Origin: Streptococcus equinus
GTDB lineage: Bacteria > Bacillota > Bacilli > Lactobacillales > Streptococcaceae
Direction: 5' to 3'
NCBI RefSeq assembly: GCF_900101445.1
Contig: NZ_FNKE01000001.1
Coordinates: 310,001-374,000 of the forward strand
DNA length: 64,000 bases
This document shows, in pieces, positions 1 to 8,494 of this stretch (positions are counted from its first letter, which is position 1; each line of letters begins with the position of its first letter). Below the pieces are notes generated by a model. The model saw nothing but the letters and a program-made list of their open reading frames with translations, was not told the DNA's origin and ran no database searches. Both the position numbers and the translations under genes were made by a program.

Positions 1-1175
1 TTAAGTCTTTGGTTGATGTTGCACATAATATGAATGAGACGGCTTCTTACTCAGAAATTGAGATGAGTGTGGTTGTTCCAAGCAATAGCTCAGTTAATGA
101 TGTATCTGACCTCACAAGTGTTCAAGCACCGACAGATGCTGATGGTAGCAATATCAATGAACTGTTGTCTCAGATTAAGTCAGAAAAGGGAGTAGACTTA
201 GCGACAGAAAAGGTTGATTCTTATCAAGCTGCTTATGAGAACTTAGTTAATGGCTCAAGCAAGGCAATGGTCTTTAACAGTGCTTATTCAAGCTTGCTTG
301 AAATGTCTTATGAGAACTACCAATCAAATCTTAAGACCATCTATTCTTATAAGATTAAGACAAGTATCAAAGACGAAGCCAAAGCACATGATTCAAATGT
401 CTTTAACATTTACATCAGTGGTATTGATACCTACGGTTCAATTTCAACGGTCTCACGTTCAGATGTCAACCTGATTTTGACGGTTAATATGAACACACAT
501 AAGATTTTGATGACAGAGACACCTCGTGACTCTTACGTTAAGATTCCTGATGGCGGTGCTAATCAATATGATAAATTGACCCACGCAGGTATTTATGGTG
601 TTGAAACTTCAGAAAAGACACTTGAAAATCTTTATGGAATTAATATTGATTACTATGCTCGCCTTAACTTTGATTCCTTCTTGAAGTTAATTGATGCGTT
701 AGGTGGTATTACGGTTTACAATAGTCAGGCCTTTACAAGCCTTCATGGTAATTATGAATTTCCAGTTGGAAACGTAACACTTGACTCAGATAAAGCTCTT
801 GGTTTTGTTCGTGAACGTTATAGCCTCGAACATGGTGATTATGACCGCGGTAATAACCAAATGAAAGTCATTCAAGCAATCTTAGATAAGATGACTTCAT
901 TGAAATCCGTTTCTAATTATTCAACGATTATTTCAAATGTACAAGATTCAATCCAGACAGATATGAAATTAGATACCATGATGAAGTTAGTCAATAACCA
1001 ATTAGATTCAGGTAAGAAATTTACCGTTACTTCTCAGGAAGTGACAGGGACAGGTTCGACTGGTCAGTTAATCTCATACGCTATGCCATCATCGAGTCTT
1101 TATATGATTCAATTAGATGATGCAAGTGTGGCAAAAGCTTCGCAAGCCATCAAGGATGTCATGGAAGGTAAGTAA
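1..1175 (+). CDS. cpsA: LytR-CpsA-Psr family capsule protein CpsA, 5' partial
   Basis: The reading frame is open from the window edge, so the N-terminus (cytoplasmic tail and membrane segments) is missing. About 388 residues are visible, against roughly 480 in full streptococcal CpsA. The LCP catalytic core is present: GIDTYG near residue 137, SRSDVNL, the TPRDSYV strand and a late RERYSLEHGDYDRG motif with the Arg residues used to bind polyprenyl pyrophosphate. LCP proteins attach undecaprenyl-linked glycopolymers to peptidoglycan outside the membrane. It is the first gene of the cpsABCDE block and is followed after 3 bases by cpsB. Confidence 0.93.
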   Translation, partial: KSLVDVAHNMNETASYSEIEMSVVVPSNSSVNDVSDLTSVQAPTDADGSNINELLSQIKSEKGVDLATEKVDSYQAAYENLVNGSSKAMVFNSAYSSLLEMSYENYQSNLKTIYSYKIKTSIKDEAKAHDSNVFNIYISGIDTYGSISTVSRSDVNLILTVNMNTHKILMTETPRDSYVKIPDGGANQYDKLTHAGIYGVETSEKTLENLYGINIDYYARLNFDSFLKLIDALGGITVYNSQAFTSLHGNYEFPVGNVTLDSDKALGFVRERYSLEHGDYDRGNNQMKVIQAILDKMTSLKSVSNYSTIISNVQDSIQTDMKLDTMMKLVNNQLDSGKKFTVTSQEVTGTGSTGQLISYAMPSSSLYMIQLDDASVAKASQAIKDVMEGK

Positions 1176-1178
1176 TAG

Positions 1179-1910
1179 ATGATAGATATTCACTCGCATA
1201 TTGTTTTTGATGTAGACGATGGACCATCTACTATAGAAGAAAGTTTAGCTCTGATTGGAGAAAGTTATCGCCAAGGGGTAAGAACTATTGTTTCAACCTC
1301 TCACAGAAGACCTGACTTGTTTAAAACACCAGAAGAAAAGATTTGGACAAACTTTAAGCAGGTTAAAGAGGCCGCAGAAGTTAAGTTTAAGGATTTAGAA
1401 ATTCTATATGGTGGAGAACTCTACTATAATAATGCGCTGCTTGAAAAACTGGATGAGCATAAAGTTCCTCGCATGAATGATACGCAGTTTGCTTTAATAG
1501 AGTTTAGTATGACAACTTCATGGAAGGAAATCCATACAGGACTCAGTAAAGCTCTTATGCATGGAGTTACTCCAATTATCGCTCACATCGAACGTTACAA
1601 TGCTCTTGAAAATAACGAGGAGCGCGTGCGAGAATTGATTAATATGGGCTGCTATACTCAGATAAACAGCGCCCATGTCTTAAAACCAAAACTTTTTGGT
1701 GATAAATACCGTGTCTTTAAAAAACGTGCACGCTATTTCTTAGATAAGAACTTAGTTCATATCGTTTCTAGTGACATGCATAATCTAAATGCTCGTCCGC
1801 CTTATATGGATCAGGCACGCGAAATTATCACGAAAGATTTTGGAGGCAAACGAGCTTATAACCTTTTTGAGGGAAATGCTAAAACCTTATTAGAAAATAA
1901 AGATTTATAG
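1179..1910 (+). CDS. cpsB: CpsB/Wzh manganese-dependent protein-tyrosine phosphatase (PHP family)
   Basis: A 243-residue protein of normal family length. It starts MIDIHSHIVFDVDDGP, the N-terminal PHP metal-binding HxH motif, and has further metal ligands in IAHIERY (about residue 134) and SSDMHN (about residue 198). CpsB dephosphorylates the tyrosine tail of the CpsD kinase and so sets capsule chain length and amount in the cytoplasm. It lies between cpsA and cpsC with gaps of 3 and 8 bases, consistent with one operon. Confidence 0.95.
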   Translation: MIDIHSHIVFDVDDGPSTIEESLALIGESYRQGVRTIVSTSHRRPDLFKTPEEKIWTNFKQVKEAAEVKFKDLEILYGGELYYNNALLEKLDEHKVPRMNDTQFALIEFSMTTSWKEIHTGLSKALMHGVTPIIAHIERYNALENNEERVRELINMGCYTQINSAHVLKPKLFGDKYRVFKKRARYFLDKNLVHIVSSDMHNLNARPPYMDQAREIITKDFGGKRAYNLFEGNAKTLLENKDL

Positions 1911-1918
1911 GAGTATAT

Positions 1919-2608
1919 ATGAACACAAATGATAATGCAAGTATCGAAATTGACGTTCTCTACTTGCTAAGAAAGTTATGGAGTAAAAAATTCTTTATCG
2001 TATTTGTTGGTCTTCTTGTTGGGACAATTGCTTTATTAGGTAGTGTTTTCTTCATTAAACCAAAATATACTTCGACAACACGTATCTATGTTGTCAGCCG
2101 AAGTAGTGATGCAACTCTTACGAACCAAGACCTTCAAGCTGGTTCTTACTTGGTTAATGATTACAAGGAAGTTATTACGTCAAGTGAAGTTTTGTCATCA
2201 GTTATTGATCAAGAAAAACTCTCAATGTCGGCTGGAGCACTTTCTAAAGAAATTACAGTGACTATTCCAACTGATACACGTGTTATTTCAATTTCGGTTA
2301 CTGATACAGATGCACAAAGAGCTTGTGATATTGCAAATACAGTTCGTCAAGTGGCTGCTGAAAAGATTAAAGCTGTTACAAAAGTTGATGATGTCACAAC
2401 ACTTGAATCAGCAACAAAACCAAGTCACCCATCTTCACCGAATGTTAAGAAAAATGCAGTTATTGGAGTTTTAGCTGGAGCTTTCTTAGCAATTGTTGGA
2501 ATCTTAGTCGCCGAAGTGCTTGATGATCGTGTACGTCGTCCAGAAGATATCGAAGAAACACTTGGTATGACACTTCTTGGTGTAGTGCCAGATGTAGATA
2601 AAATGTAA
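1919..2608 (+). CDS. cpsC: CpsC/Wzd capsule chain-length regulator (Wzz domain), CpsD activator
   Basis: A 229-residue membrane protein with the polysaccharide co-polymerase layout: a first membrane helix at about 24-46, an extracytoplasmic loop, and a second helix at about 179-199 followed by a short cytoplasmic tail that activates CpsD. The Pro-rich stretch just before the second helix (KPSHPSSPN) is typical of Wzz proteins. The Shine-Dalgarno TAGGAG lies directly upstream. In Gram-positive bacteria the adaptor (CpsC) and kinase (CpsD) are separate polypeptides, as here. Confidence 0.94.
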   Translation: MNTNDNASIEIDVLYLLRKLWSKKFFIVFVGLLVGTIALLGSVFFIKPKYTSTTRIYVVSRSSDATLTNQDLQAGSYLVNDYKEVITSSEVLSSVIDQEKLSMSAGALSKEITVTIPTDTRVISISVTDTDAQRACDIANTVRQVAAEKIKAVTKVDDVTTLESATKPSHPSSPNVKKNAVIGVLAGAFLAIVGILVAEVLDDRVRRPEDIEETLGMTLLGVVPDVDKM

Positions 2609-2623
2609 GGGAGAGGAATTGTA

Positions 2624-3373
2624 ATGCCACAATTAGAATTAGTAAGAGCAAAAGCTCAAATGGTTAAGACACTGGAGGAGTATTACAATACCATCCGTAC
2701 GAATATCCAGTTCAGTGGACGTAACTTAAAAGTTATTGCTTTAACATCAGCTCAACCAGGTGAAGGAAAATCTACAACGGCAACAAATCTTGCCATTTCA
2801 TTTGCTAAAGCAGGTTTTCGTACGCTTTTGATTGATGCTGATACGCGTAATTCTGTCATGTCTGGTACTTTTAAATCAAAAGAACGTTATGATGGATTGA
2901 CAAGCTACCTATCAGGTAATGCGGAATTGTCAGATGTCATTTGTGATACAACGGTTGATAATCTCATGGTGATTCCAGCAGGACAAGTCCCACCAAATCC
3001 GACATCACTTATCCAAAACGATAACTATGATAAGATGATTGAAACAGTTCGTGGGCTTTACGATTACGTCATCATCGATACACCACCACTTGGTCGTGTG
3101 GTAGATGCGGCTATTATCGCACATAGCTCGGACGCCAGCCTTTTGGTTACAAAACCAGGTGTCGACAAACGCCGTACTATTACCAAACTGAAAGAACAGC
3201 TCGAACAAAGTGGTTCAGTCTTTCTTGGGGTTATTTTAAATCGCTTTGACTTTAAAGCAGATAAATATGGCTATGGTTATGGTTATGGTTATGGTTACGG
3301 TTATGGTTACGGTTATGGAAAATATGGAAAAGATAAAAAGGAAAAATCAGGTAATAAAAAAGGGAAAAAATAA
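2624..3373 (+). CDS. cpsD: CpsD/Wze autophosphorylating tyrosine kinase (BY-kinase)
   Basis: A 249-residue protein. The Walker A motif QPGEGKST is at 44-51, Walker A' LLIDADTRN at about 68-76 and Walker B YVIIDTPP at about 145-152. The C-terminus is the phosphorylated tyrosine cluster, here an unusually regular run of Tyr-Gly pairs followed by a Lys-rich end. The kinase works with CpsC, is dephosphorylated by CpsB, and tunes polymerization and export. The start ATG at 2624 follows GGGAGAGG. Streptococcal CpsD tails usually have a few YGX repeats; this one has nine consecutive YG pairs. Confidence 0.95.
   Translation: MPQLELVRAKAQMVKTLEEYYNTIRTNIQFSGRNLKVIALTSAQPGEGKSTTATNLAISFAKAGFRTLLIDADTRNSVMSGTFKSKERYDGLTSYLSGNAELSDVICDTTVDNLMVIPAGQVPPNPTSLIQNDNYDKMIETVRGLYDYVIIDTPPLGRVVDAAIIAHSSDASLLVTKPGVDKRRTITKLKEQLEQSGSVFLGVILNRFDFKADKYGYGYGYGYGYGYGYGYGKYGKDKKEKSGNKKGKK
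3266..3319 (+). repeat. Hexanucleotide repeat encoding nine Tyr-Gly pairs in the CpsD tail
   Basis: Nine tandem copies of TAY-GGN (mostly TATGGT) lie in frame and code the autophosphorylation tail of CpsD. The near-identity of the copies at DNA level makes slipped-strand gain or loss of whole repeats plausible. Each step would change tyrosine number without a frameshift. Confidence 0.9.
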
Positions 3374-3402
3374 TTACTTGATATTTAATGGAGATTAGGG
3401 GA

Positions 3403-4779
3403 ATGTATAGCGAAGATTCGAAAAAGAAATTATTCTATCTTCTCTCTGACATTGTAGCGCTATTAGTAGCATATGGGATTCTAGCAAATGTTTATTCATA
3501 TTCTTTTTTCGGAAGTGGTTTCTTTGCAGTTATCTTTGCGGTTCTTCTAGCTTTGATCAGTGTCCTGAGTGATGAGTATTCAAATGTATTAAGTAGAGGA
3601 TATTTACAAGAATTTAAAGCGTCATTAAAGTATGCTACAAGGACAGTTGTTTTACTATCTTTTGTACTGATACTTGGCAAGTTTCGATTTATCAATGATA
3701 TCTCAATCATGTCTTATTATTTCTTAGTGGTTCTTTTTCTACTAGTGGCAGGATTGACTTTTATTGGTCGTGTATTTGTCAAAAGGTGTCTTAAACCTAA
3801 GAAATCAGATAGTAAGAAGATCCTTTTGGTGACTGACTTTAATGACGAAGAAAAACTTGAAGCAGTTCTTAAGCAAAATAATTACCAAGTCCTTGCGTAC
3901 ATTAGTCGTGAAAAAAGACACGATTTGAAATATCCTGTGATTTGGCAGGTTGATGAGATTCGTGATTTTGTTGCTAACCACCAGGTCGATGAGATATTTA
4001 TCAATTCGATGTATCAGAATGACTTTAAGGAGATTGGTCGTTGTATTCGATTGCTCGGTATTCCAACAACCATCAAGGCAGGTAATTTATCTGACTACTA
4101 TGTGACTGATAGTGTTGTAAAAAAACTTAATGACTTGACCTTTGTCACAACAGCAGTCAATATTGTTAAATGCCGTCAGCTGGTTCTAAAACGCTTGATT
4201 GATATTGTTTTTGCTATTGCGGGAATAATATTAACAGGAATTGTTGCCCTTATTATTACTCCGATTGTCAAAAAACAATCACCTGGGCCTTTGATGTTCA
4301 AGCAAAAGCGTGTCGGTAAAAATGGTAAAGTCTTTGAGATTTACAAGTTCCGAAGCATGTATACTGATGCTGAAGAACGCAAAAAAGAATTGCTAGCGCA
4401 AAATGATTTGGATACGAATTTGATGTTTAAGATGGAAGATGACCCTCGAATCTTTCCGTTTGGACACAAACTTCGCGATTGGTCTATTGATGAGTTGCCA
4501 CAATTCATCAATGTCCTAAAAGGAGACATGTCAGTGGTCGGTACACGACCACCAACGCTTGATGAGTACCACCATTATGAATTACATCATTTCAAACGAC
4601 TAACGACAAAACCTGGTATTACTGGTCTCTGGCAAGTCAGTGGACGCAGTGATATCACTGATTTTGAAGAAGTCGTCGCTCTTGATATGAAGTACATTCA
4701 AAATTGGAGTATCAGCGAAGATATTAAAATCATTGCGAAGACATTTAAAGTAGTATTGATGAAAGAGGGTAGCAGATAA
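3403..4779 (+). CDS. cpsE: CpsE/WchA undecaprenyl-phosphate sugar-1-phosphate transferase (priming)
   Basis: About 458 residues. Hydrophobic segments fill the N-terminal third, followed by a Rossmann-like central domain and the C-terminal bacterial sugar transferase domain starting at KRLIDIVFA. Visible family motifs are SPGPLMFKQKRVG, YKFRSMYTDAE, WSIDELPQ and GTRPPT. It loads the first sugar-1-phosphate (commonly glucose) onto undecaprenyl phosphate at the membrane. I chose the ATG at 3403 because GGAG at 3389-3392 is well spaced for it; the in-frame ATG at 3388 has no ribosome site. A terminator-like hairpin overlaps the stop codon. Confidence 0.93.
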   Translation: MYSEDSKKKLFYLLSDIVALLVAYGILANVYSYSFFGSGFFAVIFAVLLALISVLSDEYSNVLSRGYLQEFKASLKYATRTVVLLSFVLILGKFRFINDISIMSYYFLVVLFLLVAGLTFIGRVFVKRCLKPKKSDSKKILLVTDFNDEEKLEAVLKQNNYQVLAYISREKRHDLKYPVIWQVDEIRDFVANHQVDEIFINSMYQNDFKEIGRCIRLLGIPTTIKAGNLSDYYVTDSVVKKLNDLTFVTTAVNIVKCRQLVLKRLIDIVFAIAGIILTGIVALIITPIVKKQSPGPLMFKQKRVGKNGKVFEIYKFRSMYTDAEERKKELLAQNDLDTNLMFKMEDDPRIFPFGHKLRDWSIDELPQFINVLKGDMSVVGTRPPTLDEYHHYELHHFKRLTTKPGITGLWQVSGRSDITDFEEVVALDMKYIQNWSISEDIKIIAKTFKVVLMKEGSR

Positions 4780-4802
4780 AGTCTGCAACTCTCTTTTTTA
4801 TT
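4764..4802 (+). terminator. Intra-operon terminator-like hairpin at the cpsE 3' end
   Basis: An imperfect stem (AGAGGGTAGCAGA against TCTGCAACTCTCT) spans the cpsE stop codon and is followed by a run of six T. It could partially attenuate transcription between the conserved cpsA-E block and the serotype-specific genes. Confidence 0.55.
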
Positions 4803-4819
4803 TAGTTTAGGAGAAGAAA

Positions 4820-5992
4820 GTGAAAAACGTTTATATCATTGGTTCAAAAGGAATTCCCGCAAAATATGGAGGGTTTGAAACCTTTGTTGAAAAATTAACT
4901 GAAAATCAAAAAAATAAAGATATTAAGTATTATGTAGCATGTATGCGAGAAAACTCTGCTAAATCAAATATTACTGCTGATGTTTTTGAACATAATGGTG
5001 CTACTTGCTTCAATATTGATGTTCCGAATATTGGCCCAGCAAGAGCAATCGCATATGACATTGAAGCTTTAAATAAAGCAATTAAAATTTCTAAAGAAAA
5101 TAATGATAAAAATCCTATTTTCTATGTATTAGCTTGTCGTATTGGTCCATTCATCAGTAAATTTAGGAAACAAATCCATGCAATGGGTGGTCAGCTTTTT
5201 GTGAATCCTGATGGTCACGAATGGAAACGTCAAAAGTGGAGTGCGCCTGTTCGTCGTTATTGGAAAATTTCAGAAGCTTTAATGGTTAAAAATGCAGATC
5301 TTCTAGTTTGCGATAGTAAAAACATTGAAAAGTATATTCAAGAGGATTATAAGAAATACTCTCCTAAAACAACATATATCGCCTATGGAACTGATCTTCA
5401 TAAGTCAACCTTAACATCAAAAGATAGAGTTGTTCGTGAATGGTTTAGTGAGAAAAAAGTATTTGAAAATGAATACTACCTAGTTGTTGGGCGCTTTGTT
5501 CCAGAAAATAACTATGAAGCAATGATTCGAGAATTCATGAAATCAAATTCTAAGAAAGATTTTGTATTAATTACTAATGTTGAACAAAATGCTTTTTATG
5601 AAAAATTAAAAAAAGAAACTGGTTTTGATAAAGATTCTCGAGTTAAGTTTGTAGGAACTGTCTATAATCAAGATCTTTTAAAATATATCCGTGAAAATGC
5701 ATTTGCTTACTTCCATGGACATGAAGTTGGTGGTACTAATCCATCATTATTGGAAGCTTTATCTTCTACAAAATTAAATCTTTTGCTTAATGTTGGATTT
5801 AATAAAGAAGTTGGTGAAAATGGTGCAATTTATTGGGATAAAGTTAATCTTCATGATGTTATTGAAAAATCAGAAACTTTATCTCAGGAACAAATTGATG
5901 AATTAGATAGATTGTCAACAAAACAAGTTAAAGAGCGTTTTAGCTGGGACTTTATTGTTGATGAGTATGAAGGATTATTCAAGGGAGTATAG
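4820..5992 (+). CDS. wchF: WchF-like rhamnosyltransferase (DUF1972 plus GT4 domains)
   Basis: A 390-residue glycosyltransferase. The N-terminus KNVYIIGSKGIPAKYGGFET is the DUF1972 signature of WchF/Cps2T enzymes, which add beta-1,4-rhamnose to lipid-linked glucose. The C-terminal half has the GT4 donor-binding pattern (LVVGRFVPENN, HGHEVGGTNPSLLEAL). The start is GTG at 4820, supported by TAGGAGAAG just upstream. rmlD further downstream fits a rhamnose-containing repeat. The family is confident; the exact acceptor and linkage are inferred. Confidence 0.85.
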   Translation: MKNVYIIGSKGIPAKYGGFETFVEKLTENQKNKDIKYYVACMRENSAKSNITADVFEHNGATCFNIDVPNIGPARAIAYDIEALNKAIKISKENNDKNPIFYVLACRIGPFISKFRKQIHAMGGQLFVNPDGHEWKRQKWSAPVRRYWKISEALMVKNADLLVCDSKNIEKYIQEDYKKYSPKTTYIAYGTDLHKSTLTSKDRVVREWFSEKKVFENEYYLVVGRFVPENNYEAMIREFMKSNSKKDFVLITNVEQNAFYEKLKKETGFDKDSRVKFVGTVYNQDLLKYIRENAFAYFHGHEVGGTNPSLLEALSSTKLNLLLNVGFNKEVGENGAIYWDKVNLHDVIEKSETLSQEQIDELDRLSTKQVKERFSWDFIVDEYEGLFKGV

Positions 5993-5994
5993 AA

Positions 5995-7461
5995 TTGGTT
6001 TCAGTTGGTGTTATTGGTTCAGGAACTTGGGGACTTGCATTAGCTCGGGTACTTTCATTAAATGGAAATGATGTAACTGTTTGGTCAGCCATTCCATCTG
6101 AAATCGATGAGTTGAATGAAACACATAGAAATAGTCGATTGCCAGATATGAATATTCCAGATAATATTATTTTTACAAAATCAATTGAAGATGCATGTAA
6201 AAATAAAGATATTATTCTATTCGCTGTGCCATCTGTGTTTGTTCGTGAAACAGCAAGTAAAGTTCGAGAGTTTTTACCAGAAAATCAAATTATAGTTGAT
6301 GTTGCAAAGGGGATAGAGAAAAAGACTCATCTCATGCTGTCAGAAGTAATTTCAACAGAAATAAAAAGGGACGGAAATCACGAGAACGTTAAAGTCGTTG
6401 CCTTATCTGGTCCTACGCATGCTGAGGAAGTTGCGGTTGACTTACCAACTACAATTGTATCGGCTTGTGAGGATGAAGATATTGCAAAGTTTGTACAGAA
6501 TATCTTCATGAATGATAATCTTCGTGTTTATACTAATAACGATGTTAAAGGTGTGGAATTATGCGGTGCACTTAAGAATATAGTTGCATTAGCTGCAGGA
6601 ATTTCAAACGGACTTGGCTATGGTGACAATGCTAAGGCAGCATTAATTACACGAGGGATGTCTGAAATTAAACGTTTAGGCTTAGCGATGGGATGTTTGG
6701 AAAGCACTTTTGATGGACTTGCTGGTGTTGGTGATTTAATTGTTACAGCAACTAGTGAACATAGCCGTAATAACAAAGCTGGAAAGCTCATTGGTCAAGG
6801 ATACTCAGTTCAAGAAGCGCTAGATAAAGTTCAAATGGTTGTAGAGGGAGTCAATGCTCTCCCAGCAGCTCTTGAACTATCAGAGATTTATCAGATTGAA
6901 CTTCCGATTATTTTTGCGGTTAACGATGTTATCAATAAAGGACACAATCCAGCTCAAGTAGTAAAAAAATTGATGAATCGAGATAAAAAATCTGAGTGTG
7001 AAAAGTCAATTTTAGATACTACTTTTGAAAATACAATACTAAAAAATAAAAGGGGAAAAGAGATGAAACGTGTTATTACTTATGGAACATTTGATCTTTT
7101 ACATTATGGACATATTAATCTTTTAAGGAGAGCTAAAGCTCTAGGGGATTATCTTGTGGTCGTTATTTCATCGGATGAATTTAATTGGAACGAAAAGCAG
7201 AAGAAATGCTATTTTACATATGAACAACGAAAAGCATTAGTTGAAGCGGTTCGCTACGTAGATCTTGTTATTCCTGAAACAAATTGGGAACAAAAGAGAT
7301 CAGATGTGCATGAATATCATATTGATACTTTTGTTATGGGTGATGATTGGAAAGGAAAATTCGATTTTCTTGAAGAAGAAGGAGTTGAAGTTGTCTATTT
7401 ACCAAGAACACCTGAAATTTCAACTACACAGATTAAGGAGGATTTAAATCAAAATGATTAA
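5995..7461 (+). CDS. Fusion: glycerol-3-phosphate dehydrogenase (GpsA) plus glycerol-3-phosphate cytidylyltransferase (TagD/Gct)
   Basis: One uninterrupted 488-codon frame. Residues 1 to about 335 are GpsA: NAD site GSGTWG at 8-13, SGPTHAEEV, the catalytic lysine region GALKNIVALAAG, and the family end LMNRDKKSE. After a linker of about 22 residues, 357-488 form a complete nucleotidyltransferase (TYGTFDLLHYGH, RTPEISTT). Together they would convert dihydroxyacetone phosphate to glycerol-3-phosphate and then CDP-glycerol in the cytoplasm. The start is TTG at 5995 behind AGGGAG. An internal ATG at 7063 has its own AGGGGAA site, so a free cytidylyltransferase could also be made. It overlaps the next gene by 8 bases. 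Confidence 0.9.
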   Translation: MVSVGVIGSGTWGLALARVLSLNGNDVTVWSAIPSEIDELNETHRNSRLPDMNIPDNIIFTKSIEDACKNKDIILFAVPSVFVRETASKVREFLPENQIIVDVAKGIEKKTHLMLSEVISTEIKRDGNHENVKVVALSGPTHAEEVAVDLPTTIVSACEDEDIAKFVQNIFMNDNLRVYTNNDVKGVELCGALKNIVALAAGISNGLGYGDNAKAALITRGMSEIKRLGLAMGCLESTFDGLAGVGDLIVTATSEHSRNNKAGKLIGQGYSVQEALDKVQMVVEGVNALPAALELSEIYQIELPIIFAVNDVINKGHNPAQVVKKLMNRDKKSECEKSILDTTFENTILKNKRGKEMKRVITYGTFDLLHYGHINLLRRAKALGDYLVVVISSDEFNWNEKQKKCYFTYEQRKALVEAVRYVDLVIPETNWEQKRSDVHEYHIDTFVMGDDWKGKFDFLEEEGVEVVYLPRTPEISTTQIKEDLNQND

Positions 7462-8491
7462 AAGAGGCCAACATTTTGGTGGAATAGATGGATTAAGAAC
7501 AATTTCATGTTTTTTAATTATCGCTATGCATATTAAAGCTAATTCTTCTTATCAAATAAATTCTTTTTTCTATAATAAAGTCGTTGATTCGTGGACAATG
7601 TTAGTATTTTTATTTTTGATAATATCAGGTTTTACAATGAGCGTTGGGTACTATCAAAAAATAAAAAATAATAGTATTGATGTAGAAACTTTTTATAAAA
7701 AAAGGATATATAAAAGTTTTCCTTTTTTTGCCTTATTAATAACTATTGATTTACTATATGACTTTAATATTAATAATTTAATAGAAGGTATTACAGAGTT
7801 AACATTTTTATTTGGTCTACTTCCTAATAATAATTTATCTGTTATAGGGGTGAGTTGGACTCTTGGTGTAATCTTTTTATTTTATTTCTTATTTCCTTTT
7901 TTTGTATTTTTAATTAGAGATAAAAAAAGTGCATGGTTTTCTTTGGCTATTTCAATTGTTTTAAATCAATTTTGCCAGAACTATTTTTTTACTTCCAAGT
8001 TTGTTGTCAATGATTTTCCGTATAGACATGCTTTTATCTTTTGTCTTCCATTTTTTATTGTTGGAGGAATAATTTATTTATACTTAGAAGAAATTGTTAA
8101 TTTATCAAAACTGATGAAGTTTACATTAGGTTTTGTAACGCTAGTAAGTATACCAATTTATTGTATAATTCCTGACAATTATGGAGGGATTTATAAACCA
8201 TTGATTATTTTTGGAACATGGCTCACATTTGCCGTGTCTGGTAAAAATGGATTTTTAGATAATAGATTTATGGCATTCTTTAGTAAAATTAGTTTTGAAA
8301 TGTATCTTGCCCAGATGTTGATATTTCGTTTAATTGAAAAAACAATAGGAATTTATGTTTTGGGAAGTAATGTTTGGAGTTATTTGATTACATTTGTCTT
8401 GACTATTTTAGGTTTAGTTTGTTTTATAAAATTGTATAAGCTAATTGAAAAACGAGTTAAAGAATTATTTGTTAAAAATGGAGTTTTATAG
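7454..8491 (+). CDS. Membrane acyltransferase, acyltransferase-3 (OafA/NodX) family
   Basis: A 345-residue, strongly hydrophobic protein with about ten membrane segments. It starts with the family motif GGIDGLRTISCFLIIAMH, which includes the conserved R and H of the acyltransferase-3 active site. These enzymes move acetyl or other acyl groups onto sugars across the membrane. Placement inside the capsule operon, 8 bases overlapping the CDP-glycerol fusion gene, suggests O-acylation of the polysaccharide. The acyl group and the modified sugar cannot be read from the sequence. Confidence 0.85.
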   Translation: MIKRGQHFGGIDGLRTISCFLIIAMHIKANSSYQINSFFYNKVVDSWTMLVFLFLIISGFTMSVGYYQKIKNNSIDVETFYKKRIYKSFPFFALLITIDLLYDFNINNLIEGITELTFLFGLLPNNNLSVIGVSWTLGVIFLFYFLFPFFVFLIRDKKSAWFSLAISIVLNQFCQNYFFTSKFVVNDFPYRHAFIFCLPFFIVGGIIYLYLEEIVNLSKLMKFTLGFVTLVSIPIYCIIPDNYGGIYKPLIIFGTWLTFAVSGKNGFLDNRFMAFFSKISFEMYLAQMLIFRLIEKTIGIYVLGSNVWSYLITFVLTILGLVCFIKLYKLIEKRVKELFVKNGVL

Positions 8492-8494
8492 AAG

